Below are positions 43,565-52,974 of a stretch of 64,000 nucleotides of DNA, one piece after another. Source of the DNA: Catenulispora rubra (lineage in GTDB: Bacteria; Actinomycetota; Actinomycetes; Streptomycetales; Catenulisporaceae); NCBI RefSeq assembly GCF_015356825.1, contig NZ_JAACYW010000005.1:1-64000 (forward strand). Direction: 5' to 3'. Position 1 is the first letter of the stretch, and each line of letters begins with the position of its first letter. Under the pieces are notes generated by a model. That model searched no databases and was not told where the DNA came from. It saw only the letters and a list, made by a program, of their open reading frames with translations. A program made the position numbers and the translations under genes.

Positions 43565-45432
43565 CGATGAGCCCCCAACGCAGCCAGCCCGAATATGGCC
43601 GCGGCGCCCGCCAAACTCCGCGACGCTCGCCGAGTGACGAGCCTGGCCGTGTTTCAAAGTGACCGAATACCGGCTCTGGTCTTCTCGGGCGTTTGAGCGG
43701 ATATTACAGCACGACCAGTAGTAGTTGCGAGCGGTGCCGACTGGTCCGCTGAATGCGTAACCGCACAATCACTGCACTGAAACGGATGCCGAAGGAAGCG
43801 TTGTATTTGTCAACAACAGAATCAAGCCTTGATCGCGGTCCTGGACATCGAGGTGCAAGGCATCGCCGACTCAAAACGCGACAGTTGATACACCCCTATT
43901 CCTCCTCAAATGGCTCTGCAGAGTATCGGGAGGCGCCTACGCCCGGTGATCCGGTTGCCCTCAAGATGGGTGCGGCAACGGAGCCTCGTAACGGTATACG
44001 CAGGGCGGTGGGCTCACCGCTAACGAGTGAGTACGGCGGGACGCGGTACGGATGCAGGCTGCGGAACCGTTCGCGGTGAACGTCGCGCGGGCCGAGATCG
44101 GCAAGCTGCTGCGACTCTAGCCGAGGTCCGTCTATCAGCGACGTCAGGCCTGCGTAGCCGAGGCGCTGGTTAACGAAGGAGCACTGTGGAAGCGGCCTGC
44201 CCACCTGTCGGCAAGCTCGCAAGCCAGGCTCGCAGTGATGCAAAGCCCTGGCGTGCCCGGATCGCCGGGATCCTCGCCTGGCGGCAGGGGTGCGCCCAGT
44301 AGTTCTATCGACTACAGGTGTACCAGCCCCGGGGGGTAAGGAGGAATGACGCAGCCCGTCGAGCTCGCCTGCATCGCCCTGCTCAACGACGTTCACCGGC
44401 AGCTGTGGTCCCATCTCAAGGGAAACCTGGCCGACCTCGCCGCCTGCGGCGCCGGCCGGCTCGTGGAGGATGCGGGCGGTTCCTTCGAGCTCGTGTATCT
44501 CCAAGTGGACGAGGCGACTCAGCGCCCACCAGCCGGCGACGACATCGCACGAAACGTTTCTATGACAAAGCATGATTTGGCTGGTGCGAGGGCGTTTTCA
44601 GGAACCCGATGCCGCAGATTTCCCCGACCCCAAAGGGCGGCGACCCGCCAGCGGGATGAACGGCCTGGACGCAGTCGGCGGTGGACCGATGGCCGTCGTT
44701 CGGAGACCAATGACTGCCAGGCACGGAGGTGGCAAGAGCAGCCCTGAGCCACAGACCCCTGTTGATTGGATCATGGTCAAAGTGACCCAAGCCGAGAGAC
44801 TTCAGCAAGCCGACATTTATCGAAGTCCGGGTCCTTGTCGCATCAAACTTCCGCCATCATTCGGCCGGTCGCACCGGGCCGGGCAGCGATCTGCCGGCCC
44901 CGGGTGGTGTTCACGGCCGCCAACAACCGTCCGCCGTCGCGGCGGCTGCCAGCGCGCGTAGACAGACAGATGCGTATCGCGGCCGCAGCGGCGGCAGTCC
45001 GCGCGGCAACGAGCATGCCGACGCGTGCGCAGTTCGGTAACCCACACGGACCAAGCGTCGGTTGACCAGAGGCGTACAGAACCAGATCAACGATCATGTG
45101 GCGTGTGGACGGAAACGACACAGTGCCATGTTGATCCTCCCGTCCTGGGATTGTCCAGGTATGACCCGCGGCCGCAACGCACAACGGCACGTATCGGCTC
45201 GTGTGGTGTAGGCCATGGCCACCCCGCAGATCGTTAAGATCACCGGCGTGAAAGTCCTGGCCGGACAGCTGCGCGTGGATTTCCCCGACCATTCCTCGCT
45301 CACCCCTGTCAGCTTCGCTGAGAAAACCGGCCCTACTCCAGGTCGGCAAAGCAATCAACGCCGACTCGCTCAAAATCGACAGGCCCGATGCCACCGCTAA
45401 GCGCGTGCACGCAACCTGCAGCGACGACGAAC
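43565..45432. other. Decayed region without a convincing intact gene
   Basis: About 1.9 kb, less GC-rich and without a frame showing consistent actinobacterial codon bias. It holds the promoter area of the two-TM/CHAT pair at its left, a possible group II intron 5' end at 44290, and a short frame at 45215-45400 (ITGVKVLAGQLRVDFPDHS) that looks like the start of a DUF2442-type protein but breaks up. I see no tRNA or attachment site. Confidence 0.5.
44290..44345 (+). other. Possible group II intron 5' end remnant
   Basis: GTGCGCCCAG at 44290-44299 equals, to my memory, the first ten bases of the lactococcal Ll.LtrB group II intron. It is followed at once by a small hairpin (GTAGT, loop, ACTAC) and CAGG, and later by AAGGGAAAC (44418). 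No reverse transcriptase frame or domain V was found, so if real it is a fragment. Confidence 0.3.
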
Positions 45433-45884
45433 TCATATTGGTGCACTGACGGCCGGCACGCCGGGTGCATTCAACGCGTCGCTCGGTCGATCCGGTGTCA
45501 GGACCGGACCGATCCGAGTCCCCGGCTGGGCTGATGCCGTAGTCATCGTCAACGACGTCCATGCCACGGCGCGCGGCAACAATGTGAGAAAGATGTTCGC
45601 CTGTCCGATCGCGTCGTCCAGCTGCTGGATGACGGGCATGGCGACGTCGTAGTGGTTTATGGCCTCGTTCAGCCGCCCCGCCAGTTTGGCTACGGCGCCA
45701 CAGGCCAGGTGCATGATGGCGACGGCTCGTTCGTCGTCACAACGTTCGGCGGCGGCCAGGCCGATGGTGCTGATCGCGGTGGCCTCTGTATGGCTAGGAC
45801 GGTCTGAAAATGGACCACGAAGTCGGCCTGAGCGTGAACCATGCGGCGGTTGATGCTCCATGCGGTCGCCGCCGGGACATTCGA

Positions 45885-45963
45885 TGTCGGCTTGAATCTG
45901 ACCCGCCTACGAGCTGCGGGCGGATCGCGGCCGACACGAAGGTGGGTCAGATTCAAGCCGACA
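45885..45963. repeat. Perfect 20-bp inverted repeat inside the MITE-like element
   Basis: TGTCGGCTTGAATCTGACCC (45885-45904) and its exact reverse complement (45944-45963) are separated by 39 bases. It could be a structural hairpin of the element or the ends of yet another small insertion. Confidence 0.85.
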
Positions 45964-46039
45964 GGTGGGTCCGGTTGGAGACGTCAGATCAGGCTCTGAA
46001 TGGTCCAGGTTCGGGCCGACTTCGCGGTCCATTTTCAGG

Positions 46040-47753
46040 GGTTCTGGCCCACATTCAGTGATCGAACTGGTCACGGGCTGAGCAGGACTCGCTTGCGGAG
46101 TAGGTCGAAGTTCGCACGGCCGTACATTTGCCGCTTGTAGACCTTCAGTCGGTTCACGGCGCCCTCGACAGCGCCGGAATTGTGTTCGAGGGTGAGGCCG
46201 TTGAGGACTGCGTCGTGGTCGTGGCGGATGCCGTTGGCGAACGTCTTCAGGTGTGGCAGGTCGCTGCTGTCGACGTCGTTCAGCCAGGCTTCGAGCTTGT
46301 TGCCTTCCAGCTCGGTGAGCATGTGGGCGAACCGTCCGACGAACTCTGCTGTCGCTTCCAGGTGCGGGCAGGCGGCCTTGACCTGCTTGAGTTTTATGGC
46401 CTCGTCCTCGTCGAGGTTGTCGGGGTGTGTCAGCAGCCACGTGGTGGCCTGGCCGACCTTCGGCGCCGCGGGTCTGGCCGGCGGGGCGACGCCGACCTGG
46501 CGGAACGGCTTCATGTAGTCCCGCAGCGTGCCGTAGGCGGCCGGGCAGCCCATCTCGTGGATCTCGGTCCAGATCTGCTTGATGTTGGTGACGCCCGCGT
46601 TGAAGCGCTCGTGGATGTAGGGCTTGTATTCGTCCAGCACGCTCGACTTGCCGGTGCGTGTGGTGACGAGCAGTTCCTCGACGGTCTGGGCGTGGTAGTA
46701 GCGGGCGACGGTGGCCTTGGCCAGCCCGGTCGCGCGCTTGATCCGCCGGATGCCCAGCCCGGCGGCCTTCAGCTCATGGACCTCGGTGAAGGTGCGTCTG
46801 ATCCGCTGGGCGATCACGGTATCGTCGACGCGCCGAGCCGCGGCGGCCGCGGCCAGGTCCTCCGCCTCGGGCCGCTGCTCCCACGTCTGTTGCGCCTCCC
46901 GCATCGCGTCGTCGGCGGCCTGGCGCAGGCAGCCGTGGTGCGCGGTAACGGTCTTCTTCACGTGCTCGCCGAGGTTCTTCCACAAGTGGAACCGGTCGGC
47001 GACCTGGATCGCCTCCGGAGCGCCGCGCCGGGCGCCGTCGGCGTAGGCGCCCCCTCGGTCGCGACACACGACTTCAACGCCGGTGTGGGCCCGCAGCCAG
47101 GCGGCCAGGTCGTCCGCCTCACGTCCTTCGAACAGGTCGATCGGCCGGTGGTCGGCCATGTCCAGCAAGATCGTGCCGTAGACCCTGCCGCGTCGTACCG
47201 CGAAGTCGTCGACGCCGAGCACCTCCACGGCGCCGATCGGCGGGTCCGGCAGCGACCGCACCGTGCGGATCAGCGTGTTCCGCCCGACCGGCAGCCCGAA
47301 CACGGCGGCCAGGCGAGCCGCCGGCCGACCGGCCAGCATCAGCCCGAGCTGCATCACCACCTCGGCCGCCGGGACGCTGCGGCGGGCGTAGCGAGACGTC
47401 AGACCCTCGACCTGCTCGGCGAACGTGCGCGTCGGGCACGGCCCTTCGCAGAAGAACCGGCGCACGGTCAGCTCCACGATCACCGGCTGTGCGCCGATCG
47501 GCAAATCACCCAGACGCCGCTCGTAGCGGCTGTGGACCCGCTCCGACGTCGCCCCGCACCTCGGACACATCGCCGACGAGCTCACCACATGCGCAGCGAA
47601 CGTCACGACCCCGAAGCGACGCTCGATGCGCTCTATCTGCACGAATGCCAGGTGAGGCAGAAGCAAATCAATAGTCTGTGATGTCCACCGGCGTCATGGT
47701 GGCAGACGAGCACCCACTGGGGCCAGTTCGATCACTGAATGTGGGCCAGATCC
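46040..47753 (-). mobile_element. Complete ISL3-family insertion sequence, 1714 bp
   Basis: The ends are GG(T/A)TCTGGCCC and onward: the inverted repeats 46040-46070 and 47723-47753 match over 31 bases with a single difference at the third base. The 8-bp direct repeat TTTTCAGG lies immediately outside on both sides (46032-46039 and 47754-47761), the duplication size normal for ISL3. One transposase gene fills the element and its frame is intact, so it may be active. Confidence 0.93.
46071..47666 (-). CDS. ISL3-family transposase
   Basis: A 531-residue transposase. The N-terminal zinc-finger-like part has CPRCGATSERVHSRYERRL and RRFFCEGPCPTRTF; a DDE catalytic core follows, with Asp in VLGVDDFAVRRG, Asp in VVCRDRGGAYADG and Glu in EHNSGAVEGAVNRLK, plus the IS204/IS1001/IS1096/IS1165-type HTH. 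Length and layout are standard for ISL3. The TTG start at 47666 lies 57 bases inside the right end. The stop directly abuts the left inverted repeat. Confidence 0.93.
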   Translation of the reverse strand: MLLPHLAFVQIERIERRFGVVTFAAHVVSSSAMCPRCGATSERVHSRYERRLGDLPIGAQPVIVELTVRRFFCEGPCPTRTFAEQVEGLTSRYARRSVPAAEVVMQLGLMLAGRPAARLAAVFGLPVGRNTLIRTVRSLPDPPIGAVEVLGVDDFAVRRGRVYGTILLDMADHRPIDLFEGREADDLAAWLRAHTGVEVVCRDRGGAYADGARRGAPEAIQVADRFHLWKNLGEHVKKTVTAHHGCLRQAADDAMREAQQTWEQRPEAEDLAAAAAARRVDDTVIAQRIRRTFTEVHELKAAGLGIRRIKRATGLAKATVARYYHAQTVEELLVTTRTGKSSVLDEYKPYIHERFNAGVTNIKQIWTEIHEMGCPAAYGTLRDYMKPFRQVGVAPPARPAAPKVGQATTWLLTHPDNLDEDEAIKLKQVKAACPHLEATAEFVGRFAHMLTELEGNKLEAWLNDVDSSDLPHLKTFANGIRHDHDAVLNGLTLEHNSGAVEGAVNRLKVYKRQMYGRANFDLLRKRVLLSP

Positions 47754-48266
47754 TTTTCAGGCCGTCCTAGCCACTGTAAGGGCGCCCTCAGCAATCAGTG
47801 GGTCGTGACAACGGGCTGCGAGCTGCCAACACTGCGAAACGAATCCGATGTCGGCGGCGAGCGTGACCACAGCCGGCGGCATCCGGACGCCAGCACGGAA
47901 CCAGGCAGCGACTCCGCCCCGATCGGGACCGAGGACTCCGGCGCCGGCGGCGATCCAACCGGTAGCGAAGTCGATGGCAGCCGGGGTATCCGGGTCGTTT
48001 TCGGCGAGCACAATGAGAGCCGGCTGCCCCAGATCCGGGCCGACCGTCTCCGCGCAGGCACGAGCCGCCGCGTCGGCGGCGGTGAGGGCTCGGTAGACCA
48101 CGGCTGCGACGAACAGCCTGAACAGCTGGTCGTCACCTATACCGGTTTGATCCCGGGTGTGAGGGTCGAGTGCGACCCGGACACGCGCGGCGGTACGAAC
48201 CTGCGCCGGCGTGAAGGAAGCAACCATCAAGAATCTCCTGTGCGGTGGACAGCCGTCGAGGAAGTA

Positions 48267-48302
48267 CGGCCGGCCTGGCTGTGCGGAGAACCAGGCCGGC
48301 CG
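48267..48302. terminator. Strong 12-bp hairpin between the phosphotransferase gene and the split gene
   Basis: CGGCCGGCCTGG and CCAGGCCGGCCG form a perfect 12-bp stem with a 12-base loop. It lies 170 bases beyond the phosphotransferase stop and 40 bases before the split gene start, both on the - strand. It is a terminator or attenuator; 48303-48471 otherwise shows nothing. Confidence 0.6.
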
Positions 48303-48471
48303 CGACGGGCCCGGCGGCAGGAGGGTGTGCCGGCTTGGTCCGGCGCCGCTTCCGCTCTCACAGGCGCCTGAAGCGGGCGTCGCATGGGCGGTAGCTGATC
48401 GCTTCTGGCGGCCGATGCCGAGTCAGAAGCGCTGAAGGCGCTCGACGGGTTCTGCTTCGAGCGGTATCGGC

Positions 48472-49335
48472 TTACGCAGCAGCAGCGTCGAGCAACTGCT
48501 GCGCGGCCTGCTTGGCAGGGCTGTACAGCGGCTCACCAGCGTCAGCCCAAGCGAGCAGTTCCGCGCACTTGAGCAGGCGCATCGTGCGGCCGGTGGGCGA
48601 TTCCAGATCGGATCGACGGTGCTTCAGGACGGTCTCTGCGAGGCCGGGCGCGGCAAGGGAGCTGAACCACAGGTTCGCGGCGTCGAGGCCGCGGGGTGCG
48701 CGTCCCCAGTCCTCCCAGTCCAAGATCCACAACTGGCCGCCGGGGATGTTCGCCCAGTTCAGATCTGCGTGTGCTGTCGTCCACTCCTCGATGGTTGCGG
48801 CGGCTTCGGGAAAGACGTCGGCGATCGCGGCATGGACACGCCTGTGGCTGATCGGTGCCAGGTCTGGGGTCGCCAGCCTGGTTGTGTTCGTCGTGGCCAG
48901 CTTGTCTAGCGCGGTATCGAGCTTGTCCCACCAGCTGTCCGGCAGCGCGGTTGCGTAGGCCGCTCGACCGATCGGTTTCTGCTCGATCAGCTGGGTCTCG
49001 TCGGCGCGCCACATGACGCGCCGGTCCTGGTCATGCCAGGAGATGCCAGCGTACCACCGCGGGATCGGGATGCCAGGGAGGGCGAAAGCAGCGGTCTCCA
49101 GGCCCCAGCCTTGACCGTCAAGACGCTCAAGCCCACGACACTCGATGCGCACCCACGTACCGCGGTCGCTCGGGAATCCCATCGAGCGGCGCTTGATCAC
49201 CCTGGCCGCGCGGTCGAGGTAGATCTGCAGCGACTTCTCGACGGTGTCCACGACGTCGTCGATGTCGCCGAGAACGCGTCGTAGGTCGAGTCGGACTGCA
49301 GCGAGCGGGTCACTCGCCGGGTCGCTGGCGGTCAT
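48472..49335 (-). CDS. APH/ChoK-type phosphotransferase
   Basis: A 287-residue kinase-like phosphotransferase. The catalytic loop AHADLNWANIPG and metal site WILDWEDWGRA match the aminoglycoside/choline phosphotransferase superfamily (HxDxxxxN, then DxE). The N-terminal lobe is divergent. The acceptor could be an aminoglycoside-like antibiotic, an amino alcohol or a sugar. It lies 58 bases downstream of a small membrane peptide gene at the end of the permease/GNAT cluster, which may point to a common metabolite. ATG 49335 is used. Confidence 0.78.
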   Translation of the reverse strand: MTASDPASDPLAAVRLDLRRVLGDIDDVVDTVEKSLQIYLDRAARVIKRRSMGFPSDRGTWVRIECRGLERLDGQGWGLETAAFALPGIPIPRWYAGISWHDQDRRVMWRADETQLIEQKPIGRAAYATALPDSWWDKLDTALDKLATTNTTRLATPDLAPISHRRVHAAIADVFPEAAATIEEWTTAHADLNWANIPGGQLWILDWEDWGRAPRGLDAANLWFSSLAAPGLAETVLKHRRSDLESPTGRTMRLLKCAELLAWADAGEPLYSPAKQAAQQLLDAAAA

Positions 49336-49393
49336 TCAACTCCTCCGTTGTGCAGGGCGCTTCTGTGGCATCGGCCGCTGGGGATGCCGCCGT

Positions 49394-49516
49394 TCACGGC
49401 GACCTTGCCGTGACTGTCGGCCCTGGTACAGGCACGGCGGGCGTGGTCTGGGGATGGGCGAGGAACATCAACACCAGTATCGCGATCGCGGCGATGAAGG
49501 CGAGCGCTTCCTTCAT
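49394..49516 (-). CDS. 40-residue single-pass membrane peptide
   Basis: ATG 49516 overlaps the stop of the GNAT gene (TGATG) and opens a 40-residue frame: MKEALAFIAAIAILVLMFLA, one membrane helix, then a Pro/Thr/Val-rich tail. The overlap and clean hydrophobic helix support it as a real, translationally coupled small protein. Its function is unknown. Confidence 0.5.
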   Translation of the reverse strand: MKEALAFIAAIAILVLMFLAHPQTTPAVPVPGPTVTARSP

Positions 49517-50493
49517 CACGCCAGTCCCACCGCGGTTAGTCCGTACAGTCGGGTCAGGTCGATTTTGCGGACGGGACCGCTCAATCCGGGCCGGTACATT
49601 CGCAAGCTGTCGCTGTCGTAGTTCAGTCCGCGGGTCTGGGCCACGGCGCAGGCCGCATAGTTCGGTTCGGGCGCGTCGAAGGTGATGGTGACCGCGTCGG
49701 CCTGGCGGGCGAGATCGCATAGTCCGTCGAAGATCGCGGCTGCGTGGTAGTGCTCTTGGGCGTACAGCGGCCCGATGCGCAGCGCCTTGCGGCCGGGGCG
49801 AAGGACTCCGTAGCCGTAGATGCGGCCGACGGCGTTGGCATAGACCAGCGTGTGCCGCTCCCGAGCGGTGGCGAAGTCGGTGACGAAACGTGGCCGGTCG
49901 GCCGGGAAGCACGCTGCGTCCAACGCGGCCATTTGCGCGTGATGTTGCTCGGTGGCGGCGATGACGTGCGGGTCGGTGCTGGCGCGCGCGGCCGGGATGG
50001 GGCCGGCGAAATGGATGATGCGCCAGGCCGCCGCGAACCCTATCTCCTGTAGCCGATCCTGCATTCTCGTGGGGGCGTCCACGGCCAACGTGCGGTTCGC
50101 GGCGTGGCCGATCGCGGCGGCGAAGGTGTCCATGCCCAGTCCGATGCCGCGGAGTGCTGGGTCCACCAGGAGCATCCCGGCGAAGGCAAGTCTGTCGTCC
50201 CAGTTGACGACGCCGATCGCTGAGGCTTGACGCTCGCCGACGAACCCTGTGCTGAAGGCGTCGGGGTCGGTGCGCATCAGGATGGAGGTATCGCCGTGGC
50301 CGGGATTCCACCCTTCCGTAGCTGCCCAACCCTGGACCTGCGACCAGTTGGCCGGCGTGGCTCGGACCAGGTGGAAATCACGGTTGCGCAGGCCAGGAGC
50401 CGCGACTTGCGGCGGTGCTGTTGGACTCGTGGGTGTGCCGGAGTCCGGCGGGCCGGCGCTGGCCGCCGCGGTTGGTGGCTGCAGTGTGTTCAT
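49516..50493 (-). CDS. Tandem-GNAT acetyltransferase-like protein (copy 1)
   Basis: A 325-residue protein: a Pro/Ala-rich N-terminal 35 residues, an N-terminal GNAT domain (WAATEGWNPGHGDTSILMRT, acetyl-CoA loop VDPALRGIGLGMDTFAAAI) and a C-terminal YitH-like half (GYGVLRPGRKALRIGPLYAQ). It is a paralogue of the adjacent 50513-51433 gene. The acceptor amine is unknown. It lies 19 bases after that gene and overlaps the small membrane peptide gene. Confidence 0.85.
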   Translation of the reverse strand: MNTLQPPTAAASAGPPDSGTPTSPTAPPQVAAPGLRNRDFHLVRATPANWSQVQGWAATEGWNPGHGDTSILMRTDPDAFSTGFVGERQASAIGVVNWDDRLAFAGMLLVDPALRGIGLGMDTFAAAIGHAANRTLAVDAPTRMQDRLQEIGFAAAWRIIHFAGPIPAARASTDPHVIAATEQHHAQMAALDAACFPADRPRFVTDFATARERHTLVYANAVGRIYGYGVLRPGRKALRIGPLYAQEHYHAAAIFDGLCDLARQADAVTITFDAPEPNYAACAVAQTRGLNYDSDSLRMYRPGLSGPVRKIDLTRLYGLTAVGLA

Positions 50494-50512
50494 GGTGGTT
50501 TCTTTCGTGCCC

Positions 50513-51433
50513 TCAGCCCAGCTCGGCGCTGGCCACGGCGAACACGCCGGGGTGATGGATGGGCTTGATCGGGCCGGGCGTGTACATGGTGACCATCTCG
50601 AATTCGGGGGTGAGGCCGAGTTCGGCGGCCATGGGCTCGATCGCCCGGTTCGTCTCCGGTGCGTCCAGGGCCACCGTGGAGGCGCGTGCGGCGGCGGCTA
50701 GCGCGCGCAGCAGCGCGCGGGCGGTGCCGGTGTTGCGGGCGTACAGCGGGCCGATGCGGGCATGAGCCGCGGTGGGACGGATGACACCGAACCCGATGAT
50801 CCCGTCGTGGTCGACCGCGACCCTGGCGATGTGCCCGGGCGCGGATATCCACGCTTGCAGGAACGCCGGCCTGGTGGCACGGAAGTGCCGGGCGTCGTAC
50901 TCGACCAGCGCGGCGAGGCCGACCTGCTCGATACTGACGATCCAGCCTGCGGGCGCTGCCGCTCCGGGGGTCAGCGTGCCGGAGTAGCGCCAGGTGCTGT
51001 AGGTGGGGCTGAAGCCTGACCGCTTGTAGTTCTGGACCTGGTCGGTGACCGCGTGCAGCCCGACCGCTCGGGCGCCGGCGTGCTTCAAAGCCATCTCGAA
51101 GATGGCCCGGCCGTAGCCGCGTCTGCGGTGCTGCGGCAGCACCATGTACGCGCCCAGGTGCGCGAAGTCCGCGTCGTGATTGACGACCAGCACCGCGGAC
51201 ACCGGTTCAGACCCGAGGTAGCCGATGTGTAGGCATTCGGGGTCGGCAGCCAGGTAGCACTCGAAGTCTCGAGCGCCCGGGGACCACGAGTTCGCCGCAG
51301 CCCATTCGGTCAGCATCGGGCAGGCATCCGCGCTGGCGACTGCGACACGCAGCTCGCCGGCCGTGCCGACGCCGGGATCCGAGCTGGTGCCGGGGCGCCG
51401 TTTGGGCAGCGGGGCGGGGGTGGCGGTGCTCAT
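50513..51433 (-). CDS. Tandem-GNAT acetyltransferase-like protein (copy 2)
   Basis: A 306-residue protein with N-terminal GNAT (WAAANSWSPGARDFECYLAA, acetyl-CoA loop VLPQHRRRGYGRAIFEMAL) and C-terminal half (IIGFGVIRPTAAHARIGPLY, ending VFAVASAELG). Same layout as its neighbour. ATG 51433 overlaps the permease stop (ATGA), so transport and acetylation are coupled. Possible modification of an imported amino acid or amine, by context. Confidence 0.86.
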   Translation of the reverse strand: MSTATPAPLPKRRPGTSSDPGVGTAGELRVAVASADACPMLTEWAAANSWSPGARDFECYLAADPECLHIGYLGSEPVSAVLVVNHDADFAHLGAYMVLPQHRRRGYGRAIFEMALKHAGARAVGLHAVTDQVQNYKRSGFSPTYSTWRYSGTLTPGAAAPAGWIVSIEQVGLAALVEYDARHFRATRPAFLQAWISAPGHIARVAVDHDGIIGFGVIRPTAAHARIGPLYARNTGTARALLRALAAAARASTVALDAPETNRAIEPMAAELGLTPEFEMVTMYTPGPIKPIHHPGVFAVASAELG

Positions 51434-52974
51434 ATCGCTGCGGCTTCCTGTGCTTCGGCCATGGCCTCGGCCCCGCCGTATACCGTCGGGCTGTAGCTCT
51501 TGCGGGCCGATATCAGCCACCAGGCGGTCGCGATGAACAGCACCACGCCCAGGTCGACGCCTGCGTAGTTGAAGTTCTGGACGGTGATCGGGCTCGCGGT
51601 TGGCAGAACAAACAGCACACAGCACACGGCGACCCAGGCCACCGCGATGCGGGCGTTCAGCAGCGGGTAACGCAGCTGGTACGGTCCAGGGGCGAAACGT
51701 CTCCCCTGGCGTAGCCGTAGCCAGATCGCAATCCCGTATGCCGAATACATACCCACCACGTTCACCGACAGGATCGCCGGCAGCGCCGTGGTGTTCCACA
51801 GCGACGGCACGCCGAGGACGAAGGCGGAGCCGGCTGCGAGCCACACCGCGTTTACAGGCGTCTGGGTACGCCGGGAGACCCGACGCCACCAGGTCGCGCC
51901 GGGGATCGCACCGTCGCGGGAGAACGCGAAGATCTGCCGACTGTTCGAGGTCAGATTCGCCAGGCCACAGAACAGCATCGCGCCGATGATGATGACCATG
52001 ATGAGCTTGGCGCCGGTCGGGCTGCCGGCGTCCAGCAGGATCTGCAGCGGCGGGTTCGATGCAGAGGCCTGCGTGTCGTAGTGCGTCATCGAGAACGCCA
52101 GGGCGACAACGAGAACCTGGCCGATGACCAGGCAGTATTTGATGGAGCGAACGATGCCGTGCGGGGCGGCCAAAGCCGCGCCGGTGGTCTCCTCCGACAG
52201 GTGTGGGGAGGCGTCGTAGCCGGTGAAGGTGCCCATCGGCAGCAGCAGCCCGACTGCCGCGGCGTACCAACTCCAGCGGAAGCCGGTTGAGTTGACGAAG
52301 TGGCCGAACGCGAACGAGGCGCTGGCGTGCTCCGGCGCCGCCGCCAGGTAGCCGGCGATCACCAGGATCCCCACGCCCAACCAGACGACAGCAACCTTGT
52401 TCAGCACGGCCACGGTACGCACCGCCAGGGTGTTTGCTGCGGCATGGACCAGCAGGATCACCCCGAAGATCGCCAGGGTGCTGCCAGGCGTCGGGTTGTA
52501 GGAGGGCCACTGCAGCGCGATCAAGGCTTGGATGAAAACCGCCGCGGCGTAGTCGGCGCCGGCGGTGCCGCCGATCTGGCCGCAGAAGTTGAGCCATCCG
52601 GTGAACCAACTCCAGCCCTTCTTGTGCCGCTTGGCCAGGGCCGAGGACCAGTAGTACAGCGCCGCCGACGTCGGGTACTTGGAGTTGATCTCAGCCATAG
52701 AACGGCCGACGACCAGCACCAGCAGCCCCGCAGCCAGCCACCCCCACACCATCACCGCCGGGCCGCCGGCCATCATCACCAGCGACACCGAGTAGAAGAT
52801 CCCGGTGATCGGGCTGATGATCGCGGCCGAGATCGCCATGTTGCCCAGGGCGTTGACCCGGCGGGCCAGGACGGACTTGTAGCCCAGCTGCTCCAGCAGC
52901 TGCTCATCCCCAGTGCCGGACGACGTGGAGGCGCCGTGGCGGCGCGACGTGGACGATGACGATCTGGGTTTCAT
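51430..52974 (-). CDS. APC-family amino acid/amine permease
   Basis: A 514-residue permease with twelve predicted helices. It has the APC features of the GABA/BAT1-type branch: MAISAAIISPITGIFYSVSL, EINSKYPTSAALYYWSSALA, GFRWSWYAAAVGLLLPMGTF, FTGYDASPHLSEET, NSRQIFAFSRDGAIPG. Substrate probably an amino acid or polyamine. ATG 52974 has GGAG six bases upstream. It follows the unknown 53103-54086 gene by 128 bases and overlaps the GNAT copy 2 gene. Confidence 0.9.
   Translation of the reverse strand: MKPRSSSSTSRRHGASTSSGTGDEQLLEQLGYKSVLARRVNALGNMAISAAIISPITGIFYSVSLVMMAGGPAVMVWGWLAAGLLVLVVGRSMAEINSKYPTSAALYYWSSALAKRHKKGWSWFTGWLNFCGQIGGTAGADYAAAVFIQALIALQWPSYNPTPGSTLAIFGVILLVHAAANTLAVRTVAVLNKVAVVWLGVGILVIAGYLAAAPEHASASFAFGHFVNSTGFRWSWYAAAVGLLLPMGTFTGYDASPHLSEETTGAALAAPHGIVRSIKYCLVIGQVLVVALAFSMTHYDTQASASNPPLQILLDAGSPTGAKLIMVIIIGAMLFCGLANLTSNSRQIFAFSRDGAIPGATWWRRVSRRTQTPVNAVWLAAGSAFVLGVPSLWNTTALPAILSVNVVGMYSAYGIAIWLRLRQGRRFAPGPYQLRYPLLNARIAVAWVAVCCVLFVLPTASPITVQNFNYAGVDLGVVLFIATAWWLISARKSYSPTVYGGAEAMAEAQEAAAI

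Larger units (their letters stand above)
45786..47778. mobile_element. 261-bp MITE-like element with 5-bp target duplication, interrupted by an ISL3 insertion
   Basis: Terminal inverted repeats begin TGGCTAGGACGG, then (T/C)CTGAAAATGGACC, then (A/G)CGAAGTCGGCC: left arm 45791-45829, right arm 46012-46039 continuing at 47762-47773 after the IS. They match over about 39 bases with three differences. CTGTA flanks the element on both sides (45786-45790 and 47774-47778). There is no coding frame inside. This is a non-autonomous element of unknown parent. Confidence 0.75.
45433..48227 (-). pseudogene. Unknown helical (TPR-like) protein gene split by nested mobile elements
   Basis: The 5' part starts at ATG 48227 (AGGAG upstream) and reads to EGALT. 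The 3' part resumes at TEATAISTIGLAAAERCDDE and continues through TPR-like helices (KLAGRLNEAINHYDVAMPVI). The interruption is a 261-bp inverted-repeat element (45791-46039 plus 47762-47773) carrying a 5-bp direct repeat CTGTA on each side, itself hit by an ISL3-type IS. Removing both elements and one CTGTA joins the two parts in frame. The far C-terminus (after FLTLL) looks decayed too. Family unknown; the N-terminal half contains no motif I recognise. Confidence 0.75.

Noticed and set aside
43896..44573. A 225-residue - strand frame in the decayed region
   Set aside because: No coding bias, ribosome site or recognisable motif; the stretch overlaps the possible intron fragment.
44346..44747. 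A 133-residue + strand frame starting MTQPVELACIALL
   Set aside because: The ribosome site is too close to the ATG and the frame turns Arg-rich. It is more likely part of a decayed RNA or intron element.
46128..47681. A 517-residue + strand frame opposite the transposase
   Set aside because: It mirrors the transposase frame and has no domain motifs; the - strand frame has the DDE signature.
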